Position numbers and translations under genes: made by a program. A stretch of 64,000 nucleotides of DNA. Source: Scortum barcoo. Its lineage: Eukaryota; Chordata; Actinopteri; Centrarchiformes; Terapontidae. Below, piece by piece: positions 9,529 through 24,695 of the stretch (positions are counted from its first letter, which is position 1; every line of letters starts with the position of its first letter). The stretch lies in contig CM041547.1 of the NCBI GenBank assembly GCA_023238725.1, forward strand, positions 22,678,744 through 22,742,743. Reading direction: 5' to 3'. Under the pieces are notes generated by a model. That model was not told where the DNA came from, searched no databases, and worked only from the letters and a program-made list of their open reading frames with translations.

Positions 9529-11864
9529 AGGTACAAAATGATCTGGCACAGGACAGGGGAAAACCCAGACAATATACACACGGGATAATGGGGCACAGGG
9601 GGAAACAGTCAGTGCAAGATCAGATGCCACAATAAAACAGGAAGTGACAAAAACAACAGAATTGACGTGACATGTACATATTCCTCAAGACTGATGTGGT
9701 TCTTCATCGGTCCACACAGTTTTTTTTTTTCTAATGGTTTGACCCTTTTAATCAGCTGGGACTAAGCAGGCAGGAGAGGAATGAGAAATGTGGTGCCTAT
9801 CATGTGATCCATTTTATGTTCCTGTGACTGTACATATGCCAGGACTATTCTGTGTAGAGGGGTATCCTTCAGTCCAAGCTAGGTTATCTTAACTCTTATC
9901 CCATTTCTTTTCCCCCTCCTCCTGGGAAGGTTGCACCACTTTCATAGATGTTTGGTCTTGCTGGGTGATTAGAAGTTATTTATGATTGCTAATAATTGAT
10001 GTACTGCTTTTATGATTTAGAATTTCGATACTTTTCCTTGAGGCGGATATGAAATATTGAAAATGAGTCATGTGTGGATCTGTATTCATCATCAGGTTGT
10101 GGGGGGAGCTGTTGGACTGGCGTTCGCCCTTCCTGAGGCGATTGACAGCTGGACAGACCAGATCAAGAATAATCATGTGACTAAAGCGAGCCAGTCACTG
10201 AAAGACACCTCCGACACCATTCTGAAGACACTGGAGACACTGAAGAAACATTTCAGAGAAATCAAGTACGGTGTTTTCTGTCTCCTGAAATTTATTAAAG
10301 TGATTCTCCACCCACAGTTTCACACCCGACAGATTTAAAAGGTGTTTGTGAAAAGTCTGAACTCAGTATTTAATATTCCATAACTGGATTAAAACGGCTG
10401 TTATAACTTTTTATTGTTATATCTAAATTAACTCTCCAGTAAAATGGACAATCACATCTCACATGAAAGAAGAAGTGTTAATACAGAAATCCCAGTCACA
10501 ATCACATTTATACTTTATGATAAATGTACATGCATATTCTCTACAAACAGCACATGGATACTACCATCCTCTTCTGGTATCTTTTAAGCAGAGTTCTGAC
10601 TGTAAACAAAAAACACAGATTCAATCATTATTTTCTGAAAAGTGAGTCTTGTCTGCAGTGCTCTTCTCAGGCTGCAGTACAAACATCCATCAGTCAGAGG
10701 AGAGGGCTACAGTCTTTGTAGCCTGAAAGGTGAAAACTCAGCAAAGTGAGTCAGCAAAACATTGTTGTGAGTGCAGGAACAACTGAGAGAAACCTATATG
10801 AGCATATGATTTCACATTTTACTCTCATCTCATCTGAAAAATGGAAGCTGAACAGAAAGAAGACTGTATTGAAGTTGCAGGGCAGGAAGCAAAATAGCAT
10901 CTGGGATGACATTATTTTGAATTTGCTTACAAAAAATATATCTAATATGCAATTTTCTTTATTCCTCATACAGAGAAATGCTTCAGAAGTTAGCTGAGGT
11001 GAAGTGCTGCATTAAAAATGCAAACAGGAACTGTGAGGACAAACAGAAAATAATAAATTTTGCTATAGAAATGTGTGAAGATGAAACTGTCAGGGAATGG
11101 CTGAGAGCAAACACACACTTTTTGGCCTTCTTCGAACTTGTGAACCTCTTTAACTTCCTGAAAGAAGAGCTTGAAAGGAGGCTATCCGCTAATAGTAAGA
11201 AAATCGACATCATCTTTGTGGCACATGGAGGGATTGAAGAGACCTTTATCCCAGCTGGTGCTCTGCTTCCTCTGTCCACCATCGTAGATGTGGTCCTGTA
11301 CTCTCCCTGGAACTGCTTTATTGATGCTGGTATAGCGTATGGTATTTCTACAGGAAACATTCAGCCTCAGCACAGGGACTTCTTCTGTGTAGGAGAAAAC
11401 TGTACAATTCGTGACGTGTTCCACAGGCCCACCAACCTGCCAAACTGCTGGAACTCAATGCGTCGAGCCGAGGACAACTCATTCCTCTGATCACCGTTAG
11501 CCCTGTGGACACAGGGGAGGATGTGTGGAAAATATTTTCAAACTATTTTCTTGGAGACATAAATGTTGGGAGCAACCGCATCGTCATTCCTTTCCTCCTC
11601 CCAGGAGTTCCCGGCCCCTGGCCGATCCCGTTCTTTGTCATCACTTTGGTCTTGTCGGTGGTGCTCTGGTTTTCCCGTTTTGAAGCCACTGTCCATCTTG
11701 CTGCCTGTCTGGGTAAAACAGACCTAGAATCCATACTTGATGAGGATTACCTAAATCAGCAGTACTCCTGCACCATCGACGACACAGAAATGAGACCTTC
11801 ACGGCACACGGTGATCAACAGACGTACTTACCTGTACAGAGCCCTCAGAGCTGTGTTTGGTTAG

Positions 11865-13584
11865 ACTTACTCAGTCAGGATTGATGTTTTGGCTGATGAT
11901 TTGATTATACATGATTTGATTTGAATTTTTTGGAAAAGCCCTGTATAAACTACACTAAAAGAGAATACACATAAATGCATAAATAGAAACCATACCCAAC
12001 CGTACACAGACCTTTGAGGAAGAGCACCATCAAATACTTTGTATTCATTAAACTGTGGTGGATTATGGATTAAATGACCTTAGAATCAGCAAGTGGAGCC
12101 AGTGGAGTCTTATTTATTCAATTTTAAAAAATCATTCAAAAACAACCAAATCAGGCTTCACTAGTTGCGACCACAACTTGAATATAAGCTCTACTCTTTG
12201 TAAGGACAACATTTTAAAGTATCCAAATTATTAAAATTATGATTGTTACTTGTATATTTGAGTATGTATTAGTGAAATTTCCCTTCCCTACATACTAAAA
12301 TATATATAGAAAAGATATCTTAATATACGTGGTGTGGTTAATAGCAGCAGAATCAATGTGTCTAAGTAAACAGCAAACACCACAGTAACATCCTACTAAC
12401 ATACACAGTAAGTCTGTATTTATATTTTATTGTGTGCACAGTAACAAAACTAATATTTCTAATAATTTAGAAAGAAATTATAAGAACGATCATTAGTATT
12501 TATATAGTGGTACACATCTCACTCAACATTAACACTGAGTGATTTATTATTTATTAGATGTCACTATTTTACTCTCTTTGGCCTTTTTCATCACATCAAT
12601 TCAACAAGGTGCTGGAAACATGCCTTAGAGATTTTGTTTCATATTAACATGACAGCATCACACAGTTGCTGCTGATTTGTACACTGCACATCCATGATGC
12701 AAATCTCCCGTTTGTGTACAGTGAACTCATTGCCTGTGTCCAAAATCAGCATTTTGTAGTGCTGTCGAATGTATAGTGAGAATTATTATACTCTATAAAG
12801 TGGACTCAAAGTATCCCACGATGCATTGTGATGAGTAGAATACATCTGATGGTCACTAACCAGGAACTCTATGTCATCATGCATTGCATTGGTTTGCTGC
12901 CATGTGATTGGATGATTAAGTATTTGCATCAACGAATAATTGAACAGTGGCAAGTGATTTTCCTAAAACAAAAACAAACTAGCCTAAACTGTGTTTAGTC
13001 TAAACTATGTTTAGACTCAGACAGAAATAATCCCTCTCAATCATCACGTATGACCCACCAGAAGGAGGAGGAGCCATCTTTGAATGTTGGGTTTACAAGC
13101 AGCTACCAGACAAATCCCACTCGTTATAGCTTCAACCATGAGATGAGAGAAACTCTGGATTTTATGTCCCAGAAAAAGAAGTAATTTAGACTCCATGAGT
13201 CTAAATTGCTGGCAGGGTTTTTCTTTTTGAACAGTCCCTGAGTTTCTCTCAAGTTTCTACTTGAGGGTGATTTCATACAGACTCATCAAGGCCCTCTCAG
13301 TTAATGTCATGGATCCTTGAAAAAAGTTATGCAAAAAACATCTATTTCATTCATGGGACACTGCAAAATCCTCCAGATGCACTCTACTCCTTTTTCAGTT
13401 CTGAAATTTCAACATTTCATCTTTTGACTTTTCTTGTGTTTAACTGCATATTTTCTTGTTGCTGAATAAAAAGACAGAAAAAAGAATCTTTAATTTTCAT
13501 AAATGAATATCTCCACGAGTCATTTTGATTTAGTGTAGTATTAATAATGTTCTGTCATATCTAGAAGTTGTTTTGTTGCTAAAT
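11865..13584. other. 3' flank of the APOL-like gene
   Basis: AT-rich, non-coding, and probably includes the 3' UTR. An AATAAA at 13465-13470 is a possible polyadenylation signal. No other gene or recognised repeat was seen. Confidence 0.5.
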
Positions 13585-14013
13585 ATCACTTCACAGCTGA
13601 AAAAACACTTTTTAGGATATTTTCACAGTACATTTTCACAAGAAGGATTATTTTAATTTTCTTGAAGCTTTTTTACTAAAATGTGTTAATATTCCTTTTG
13701 TATGTTTCATTGACTTTAATATTACATTCGGTTGTGAAATTTCACAGTTAGATATATGTGCTAGGTTTATCTATCTGTGTGATGCCTGTTGAGCCCGTTT
13801 TAGAAATTGAGAAGTTACAGATCTGTACCAGAGTTGTAATTTGCTAATTAAAGGTGGCAGTTTACAGTCATATTGAAAGAGAAGCCAATGAAAAACTCCA
13901 TATGATCAATAAGTTGTCACACACAGATAGAAAATATCAAAGATATTCATGCTGGATTAATGCACATAGCCTTAAAATTATTATTTGATGTGCTATCTTC
14001 CTCAGATTACACT

Positions 14014-17315
<3,302 letters not shown>

Positions 17316-17710
17316 AAACCACTTTAACAAACTTAAGTAATTGTGTAAAGTACTGTGAAACAAATCATAGTATTTCGTTTTTATTTTGAGTATAAACCAT
17401 ATAATCAAGAGAAAACACAGTAATTACTAAGTACCATATATACAGTAATGTGTTAATTGTAAATTAAAACAGTAATTTGCAAATAATGTGTGGCTGGTTA
17501 CTGTAATAATGTTTTAACCTTAAAAAATTGTGTTTTTAAGTTGTGACTGCTAAAACAATTTAATTTATACAGTATACTGCATGTCATGCTGGTAAATATA
17601 GATCACCACTTTTCTTCTGTTAAAATAACATTTTACTCCTTTCTAAATTCTTCACACCTTCTCCAGCTTGAACAATTACTGTAGAGACAACAAACAATAT
17701 GTTTTTACTA

Positions 17711-18114
17711 TTACATTTAATTTACCTATAATTATTTAATGATAACAAGCATAACATTTTTTTCTTAATGGGTTAGCATACAATGGCTACCATGAACATG
17801 ACACACTGAATATTGTCTTCATAGCATAACTCATTTATAGTCGTCTTCTAAACTGTGCATAACTGACATGAAGAAATGAACAACCAAAAAACATTGGATG
17901 ATAATATCCAAAGACATGAGGATTGCATATTTGAAAACCAAATCAACGCAAAAGACACAAAGCCATTCTTTTCTGCCACGACATTTTAGGTAAGCTCTGT
18001 AATTGAAAAGGCACAGTTTGGATACATTATCACTATTACATAAAACACAATATTTAAAAAACACTGCAAGTGCAACAAAATGCAAAGATTGTGTAAAAAA
18101 TTGTGTAAGTACCC
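17711..18114. other. Non-coding intergenic stretch
   Basis: AT-rich. No gene or recognised repeat. Confidence 0.5.
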
Positions 18115-18640
18115 GGCCTTCTTGGAGTCCCTGAGGAGGGGTACTTGATAGTGCTCCGACTGGGGACTCCATTGTTCTACTGGGGGACTTCAACGCTCAC
18201 GTGGATGGCGACAGTGATACCTGGAGGGGCGTGATCGGGAGGAACGGCCTCCCCGATCTGAACCCGAGGCGGTGTTCTGTTATTGGACTTCTGTGCTAGT
18301 CACAGTTTGTCCATACCAACGAACACCATGTTCGAAACATAAGGGTGTCCATCAGTGCACGTGGCACCAGGACACCCTAGGCCGGAGGTCGATGATTGAC
18401 TTTGTTGTCGTTTCATCTGATCTCCAGCCGTATATGTCTTGGACACTCGGGTAAAGAGAGGGGCTGAGCTGTCAACCGATCACCACCTGGTGGTGAGTTG
18501 GATCCGCTGGCAGAGGAGGAAGTTGGACAGACCTGGCAGACCCAAACGTACTTGTGAGGGTCTGTTGGGAACGTCTGGCCGAGCCCTCTGTCAGGGAGGG
18601 TCTTCAACTCCCACCTCTGGAAGAACTTCTCCCAGATTGG
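18115..18640 (+). mobile_element. Fragment of a second LINE (endonuclease region)
   Basis: Read on the + strand in shifting frames, it shows LLGDFNAHVDGDSDTW, then NTMFEHKGVHQCTWHQDTLG, SMIDFVVVSSDL and LSTDHHLVVSWIRW. These are the DFN, catalytic and TDHH-like landmarks of an APE-type endonuclease. Frameshifts are frequent and no reverse transcriptase follows, so it is a dead 5'-part remnant. It differs from the L2-like element at 14-17.3 kb. Confidence 0.85.
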
Positions 18641-19740
18641 AAATGGAGAGGTGGAGGGTCAGGTACTTGTGGTTGTCCCTGCTTTAGGTTGTTTGGAGGA
18701 GTTTTCTTATTGCAGTCTTCCTCAGTGTCTGGTGTCAAGAGGATTTCACAGAGGCCACAGTCAGTTAGAGACTGAGGAAAAAGAGGAAGGGATGATGTTA
18801 GCACAGTGGGTGGAAACAACATTTGAAGGGTGAGGCATGGGAGGATTCGGCCATCTTCATGCAATGCTTTCCACAATGGCAACCCAGTGCTTTGATAGCA
18901 AGGCAGCGGAGAAAGGAGAAGTCATGTTCACTGGACGAGGAGGAGGAACCAGCAGTGTAATCTTTCAAAATAATTTTACAAAGTGATGCAGAGAGGAATT
19001 TCCAACGTAGTAACAGAAGGGAGACACTGAGGAGGCGACAGATATGCCCTCTGTGGAGGAGAAAGCACTGGAGGACTCAGGGCAGGCTTTGACCTCTCTT
19101 CTGCAGAGGTCACTGAGGTAGTGCAGAGTGGCAAAGCCACCAGCCCTCCATACTTTCCGGTTTTATTTCTTTAAACATGTTTTTTTCTACCAACTGTGCT
19201 TGCTCACAGCGGCATCGAGATTAAGTATTTGTGGCTATGCCTACCTTAGGTACTCCTGAGGTTTCACAGGGGGATTTTACCTGTTGTAGAGCCCTATAGC
19301 ACTGCAACACTCTATTTACAATTAAATGCTACCTATAATGCTCTAGCTGATCAAAAGGGTCTGGCTTTGTCCACCACAATACAATACGTAAACGACATCA
19401 AATGAGTGGATTTGCTCCCTTATATGCACTCCTAGGTCAAACACAAGTATAAACAACACCACTTACAATGTGCAATACTAAAGAAACAACCACAGGTAAG
19501 TATTAGTTATTTACTTTGGTAAATATTACTCAACAATAACAATAGTTGCACAATGAACAATAAATAAAAGAAAATAAAAAATAATGATAATTCAACAGTG
19601 AATCCTTGTATTGAATGTCAGTTCCAGTCAATAATCCCCAATAACTGAGTTCTCTGACAGTCCAAGTAAACACAAATATCACTTCAATGTTCCCTATTAA
19701 CCAGTCAATATCAAAAACAAACTAATAATGTATTACCCCT
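18641..19740. other. Intergenic stretch, unclassified
   Basis: No supported gene. The composition is mixed and partly G-rich near 18640-19140; it may be repeat-derived, but no family motif was recognised. Confidence 0.4.
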
Positions 19741-20310
19741 AAAGCTGGCACTCTTACTAATGAAATGAAAATAAAATAGGGTACCCCTTTGACCAAAGGA
19801 TCGATGCAGGCCTGAGACGTCGCTGGAGCAGATGGCAGCCTTAAACCAGCACACAGCGGCGGTAATGTCTTCTCTGGAAATGTAGTCGTCCTGGTCCTCT
19901 GGTCCTTCAGCGCGTTGCTTGGACGTGGTCCGCAGACGAGTCTCTCCAGCTCCCAGTGCTGTCTGTGGTAGACACACACGTGTTTTCTCCAGCAGGTCCG
20001 ATCACACCGCGGCAGACTCGGCTTCATTAATGGAGGGCTGAGGTAGACTTCAGGTGAGCTAGCATGAGCTATGCTAGCTTTTGCTGTACTCCTCGTATCT
20101 CCGGAGTCCGCCTCACTTTCACCCGACAAGCGGTTAAGTTCCATAAAAAGTCACAACGAGACTCTCTGTTGTTGTTCTCAAGGTCTTTTTTGCCCTCAGC
20201 CTCGCTCCGCCATGCCGTTCCCTCCTCGTTTCTCTCCTCGCCTCGTCCTTCCGGCTCCGGCCGACCTCTCACCCCAATATCTCATTGGGTCCCCCCTAGG
20301 TAAATACTTG
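19741..20310. repeat. GC-rich segment, possibly repeat-derived
   Basis: A block of about 570 bases, clearly richer in G+C than its AT-rich neighbours, with several CpGs and no conserved reading frame. A mobile-element fragment is the likeliest explanation; an isolated promoter-like island is the alternative. Confidence 0.3.
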
Positions 20311-23300
20311 TGTACATTTGCACTTTTAAATATTACTCTTACACTCTTCTTAACCAAAAATATGCACTTATTACAGAGAATAATAAAACGAAACAAAACA
20401 AAAAATAAATAAATAAAGAGTGCTTTATATTTAAATGATTTATTTCTTTATCTTTTTAATAGGGTTACACTGTCATAGGTCGAATCAGTCTTTCTTACCT
20501 GAATATTGCAATAATCTTCTGACTATTTAGAGATACATGGTTCTCCCAGGACAACCACATTATAAACATATCATTATTTTATTGACCACAGTACATTGCT
20601 GTAGATTAAAGTACCCAACAGTATGTGATATTTATATTGATTTTTTATTAGCTCCTTTTATTATATGTAATAAAGAATTTGGAATCTTCTACTGCAGAAC
20701 TGATAATTAAATAGATGGGCTTCCCCCCAAAAGGGGAAATTTTCCACCAGATGTGCTAGTTTGGGTCCTGCTGCTAAAGCATTAACTAGAATAATAACAA
20801 AAATAGTGATGATAATAATAATAAAAGCATTTGATAATAATCAGAATATCAAAACAGTTCAGTCTTTTTCTCCCACAAGAAAACAAGAAAACTTTTTTCA
20901 AAACTCTGCATGCAGGAATTACACAGAAAGAATGGAGTACCCATATTTTGTAATCTTTCATTTTCATGTCATCTTTAAAAGACTGCAGGCAGGTCACTAT
21001 ATCTTGACATTTTGTAAATATGGATCAGGATCCATCATCAGTTGTCATTTATGGATGTTATCACCATAGTTAACCACTTCACATATTGCGTGCATGTGGT
21101 GCTTTATATATTTTGTATTGCCGTTACCATTACCACTGTGACATCATTGTTTATTTGGCTTCTACTTGTGTAGATATTTTTGTTTAGATATGTTTGATTT
21201 GTACCTCAAGACACTTAACATTAACCTGTTACATCTCTGACAGTGTATACATTTGTCTCACACCTTAGGAATAATCTTATCATCTTTTTAACTTTATAAT
21301 TTATAGTTTAATCCTCATATTATATTTTGTCATTATTTTATATTTCGCACTCTTTTGTACTTTATATTGCAACTGATACACAACAATTTCCCTTGTGATA
21401 AATGACCATCTCATGTTATCTTGCCATTTCTTTAGTGAAACATCTGCAAACCTTTTAGTCAGAAAAATTTCCTCTGGTGCATAAAAGCACTTGCACATTT
21501 TACACACCTGCAATTTAGCAGTAAGTAAAGCAGTTTAAAACTGTGCTGTGCGAGGGGAAAAAGTACAGTTGCACCTTATTGATTACAAGAAAATATGTGC
21601 ATCTTACTGTAATGCTATTTGGGATGTAACCAAGAAAAATGATATTTTTTCAAGGTTCAAGGTCAGTTCAACCAATTATTCAACAGGGTTGCAGAATGAA
21701 ATGGTAGTTTACTGCCCCTTCATACTACACACCTAGCAAGGGGAAAATAAATGTACCACTTCCCCAGCACAATGCAGTTCTACTAAACAGAAAGTTGAAA
21801 ACAAGTAGCTTTAGAAGCTGTAAAGTGGTCTTACCTCTCCAAAGGCTGATTCACAAATGAGGCTGGAATTCGAAGGTCCTGCAGAAGTTCTCATGAGTTC
21901 ATTATGAGGACAAACAGCAGAGCATCACAATTCTGATTCTAATATTCTTTGTTTAATTTAAACTTTTTAAACTCACACATGCTATTTGCCAACCAAACCT
22001 ACATTTAATACAAAACAAGTGCTGAGTATATAAGATTGTTATGATATTATTACTTCTCCTTTGTGCACATATATTCATACTTTTACTTATCACTTTCATT
22101 GCAGAATGTTTGCATTTTTCATTATGGTATTAGTTTTTTTTACTTAAGCACACAATCTGAATACTTTCTCCACCTCTGTACAGCTGTTACAGTGGTGATT
22201 TAAGAACTTCAATTTACTGTCCCATATAGCTCTGCTGATCTTTACTCAGTCCCTTTGATTAATTTCCAGCCCTGCATCATATCATATGATATCGTGTGGC
22301 ATCACATATGAATGGGAATAATTATATGCTGCATCTACTTTTTTTTGGCCACTTGGGGTCCTACAAAAAACAGAACAGGTCAAAAAACGTACAGTGTACA
22401 ATGAAACCATACACAGGTTTATCAGGGATTTGTGTCTGATATTAACTGCTTGCTAACTTGGTGAAACATTTCACAGATGGTGGCTATAATGGATGACAGT
22501 GGTGAGATTTACACAAATCTTTTTTAGCTTTTCCTGTAATACATGTCACAGCCTGACTCTTACAATAAATAAGAAAATAATTTATTCACAACAAAATAAC
22601 CTAAATTAATGCAAAAAAAATAGATTGGAGGAATCATTAAATGTAGTAGTGTAAAGTGAGGATGAGTAAGAATGTGCTGCATGAATTTTGTGCTGTAAAA
22701 ACAAATAAAAGAAAACAAAAGCCATGACACAGACTTTTGTCAGAAAAAAAGGTCTGCTTAATTGACAGGCTTGTATTTTGGCTTATATATATTATTGGTT
22801 TGCATGAGGCACACCGGGCCCAGATATGTCCTATGTGGTGTGGATAACCCTTCAAGTGGTCTGCAACCTTGGAGACAGAAAGTAAAACCAAGCTCTGCAT
22901 CTACCATGATGAATTTTAGCGTCTGTAATACTCTATAGGGATGTTGAGCTGATTTCTATTTCAATGCTATTTCACAATTTTCCCAGTAGCCCATCATTCT
23001 GACCTGTGTGTGATTTGACCACAAGGTGGAGCTCTGTCTTCAGTAAATACATTTACATTCACTGTTATTTCAAGAAGGAAGGAGGACTGAAAATCGCTCC
23101 AGTCTGACCCCTCTGATTTAATTTTCAATTTTTCAATGTTTTTCAATTTTAAACTAAAGCTCCATTTTCTCAAAATAATACAGTGATTCTGTAATTCTCA
23201 AGCAAGTATTTTTTTTGTCTTCCAGCATCTGGTGTTCAGTGTTTGTCAAAGGAAAATGGTGCAGTAATTTCCCTACTAGACAGTAACACTGGCTACACAG

Positions 23301-23500
23301 AGTGACTGTGTCCTTACTATCTGCCTTTCTCTGTGTTTCTGCTTTCTCTATTACTAACACATTAGTGGGTTGATAAACATCCATATCTTTCACCGCAGTG
23401 GTGGTGGAAGCTTCAACAATAACTCCACCTGCGCCTAACTCTGTTACATTTATTTATGTTGATTTGATATGGACAGACACAGTATACACAGACAAACTGG
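20311..23500. other. AT-rich intergenic DNA upstream of pex12
   Basis: No gene, RNA gene or clear mobile element was seen. Short open frames here lack family resemblance. Confidence 0.5.
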
Positions 23501-23502
23501 AA

Positions 23503-23810
23503 AACCTACATATGTCAATGGAAGTAAACAGGGGAGGATACTTGACTGAATGACGTTCTTCTGCGTGGTGACGTAGTTGGAGTGGACGGAAACGTGTGCA
23601 TGCGGAAGTGCAGCTCGTTTTTGTGGACGGTGCAGCGGCGTGCAGGTCTGAGAAATGGCCGGAGAAGAGTCTCAGTGTCACTCTGTGTGTTTCTCTGTGT
23701 GTTTCTGTCTTGACATGAGCTGTTTTTAAATAAGTGCGACTCTGAAGAGACGCCAGGAAGCACCAGAGACTCAGTCCTGCTAACTCACTGCTAACGGCTA
23801 ACAGGGGAAG
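23503..23810 (+). promoter_or_regulatory. pex12: pex12 promoter and non-coding first exon
   Basis: TATA-less and CpG-containing. It has TGACG boxes, a TGCATGCG sequence resembling half of an NRF1 site, a CGGAAGTG ETS/GABP-type site (23603-23610) and an AAATGGCCGG sequence. Such combinations are typical of housekeeping promoters. The untranslated exon probably ends at 23810 before GTAATG, with the next exon entering at about 24687. The start point is not determinable. A partial copy lies at 1033-1218. Confidence 0.65.
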
Positions 23811-24686
23811 GTAATGTTAATGAAGTTTGATCGCATGGGTGCAAAAATACAACTCGCCTGTCATTGTCATTCATGTGTTTAACTTCCATTAAACCCTCTG
23901 TGTAACTATTTGTGACATTTGACCTTGGGTTTGTGTGTAATTTAACCTGAGAAGCAGAGTTTGTTGTTCAGGTGTGTAGTCTGTAACTTCACATTGTTAA
24001 TATCACATCAACAAGAAAGTCATTTAGAGCTTCACTGCTTTATCACCTCTTGATAAAGCAGGTGACACTTAGCCATCAATTTTGAGAACTAAAATGCAAA
24101 AGTATACTTGTGTGCTATCAATATACAATTGTCCTGCACTGTAAAATAATGTAATTCGGTGTTGAGATGTAAAAATACTGTATGTATCTGACAGAAGTCA
24201 CTGAGAAGGATCAGTGGTGCCTGTATGTTTCTTTGTGTTTTTCATTTGTGTGTGAGAGGTATGTTATTTCTGTTTTTGTACTTTTACCCAAGTCATATTT
24301 TTTTATTTCTTCACCAAACTCAGTTTAGAAGGGAAAGTTAGATAGTTTCAATTAAAATGTGCTTGTTGGAGTTTTTGGCAGGTTTTCCCACATCTGCTAA
24401 TTGCACCCATGAAAGTCATTTTAAGAGCCTAAAAAACAAACATTGGTCAAAGCTTTGTAGAAGGATAACAGAGGGAGTGCTTGAACTGCCAGAATTCCTC
24501 TTTTCTCTGCATGGTTAGTTAAAACGGTGGTCAATGCTGTGGTCTTTATGAAAATACATTTAAAACAACGATATGAGTTCAAAAAAGCTTTTAAAAACAC
24601 TGGGGTCATGGTTTGCCATTCCTCCGCGCTGTTTCACTCTCTGCCCGCTCGTACTGTTAAGTAAAAAGTCCTTGTGTTGTGTTTCA
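23811..24686 (+). other. pex12 first intron
   Basis: Non-coding; runs from the donor GTAATG to the acceptor TGTGTTTCAG just before the start codon. No internal feature was recognised. Confidence 0.6.
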
Positions 24687-24695
24687 GCAGCAGCC

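Larger units (their letters stand above)
8001..11864 (+). pseudogene. APOL-like protein with C-terminal HGG-motif region, broken
   Basis: Three exons are supported: 7937-8736 (ATG at 8001), 10096-10265 and 10974-11864. All have GT/AG borders in matching phase. The first encodes charged coiled coil, a glycine/alanine-rich hydrophobic hairpin (VGAVCLIGASMATFCIGGAA), then KKAKRIEEESNKIAEEVQKL-type coil, as in APOL/apolipoprotein-L-like proteins. Exon 2 continues with GGAVGLAFALPEAIDSW. The last exon carries a different region with FVAHGG, IPAGALLPLS and LYSPWNC motifs and a late membrane segment (FFVITLVLSVVLWF). I suspect, without proof, a relationship to the 'putative adhesin Stv' family annotated in some fish proteins. 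Breaks: a +1 shift near the T-run 8625-8629 (stop at 8634), TGA at 8704-8706, and a -1 shift near 11479-11485 (stop at 11488). The function of fish APOL-like proteins is unclear; membrane activity is inferred. Base-calling errors could explain the indels but less easily the TGA. Confidence 0.78.
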
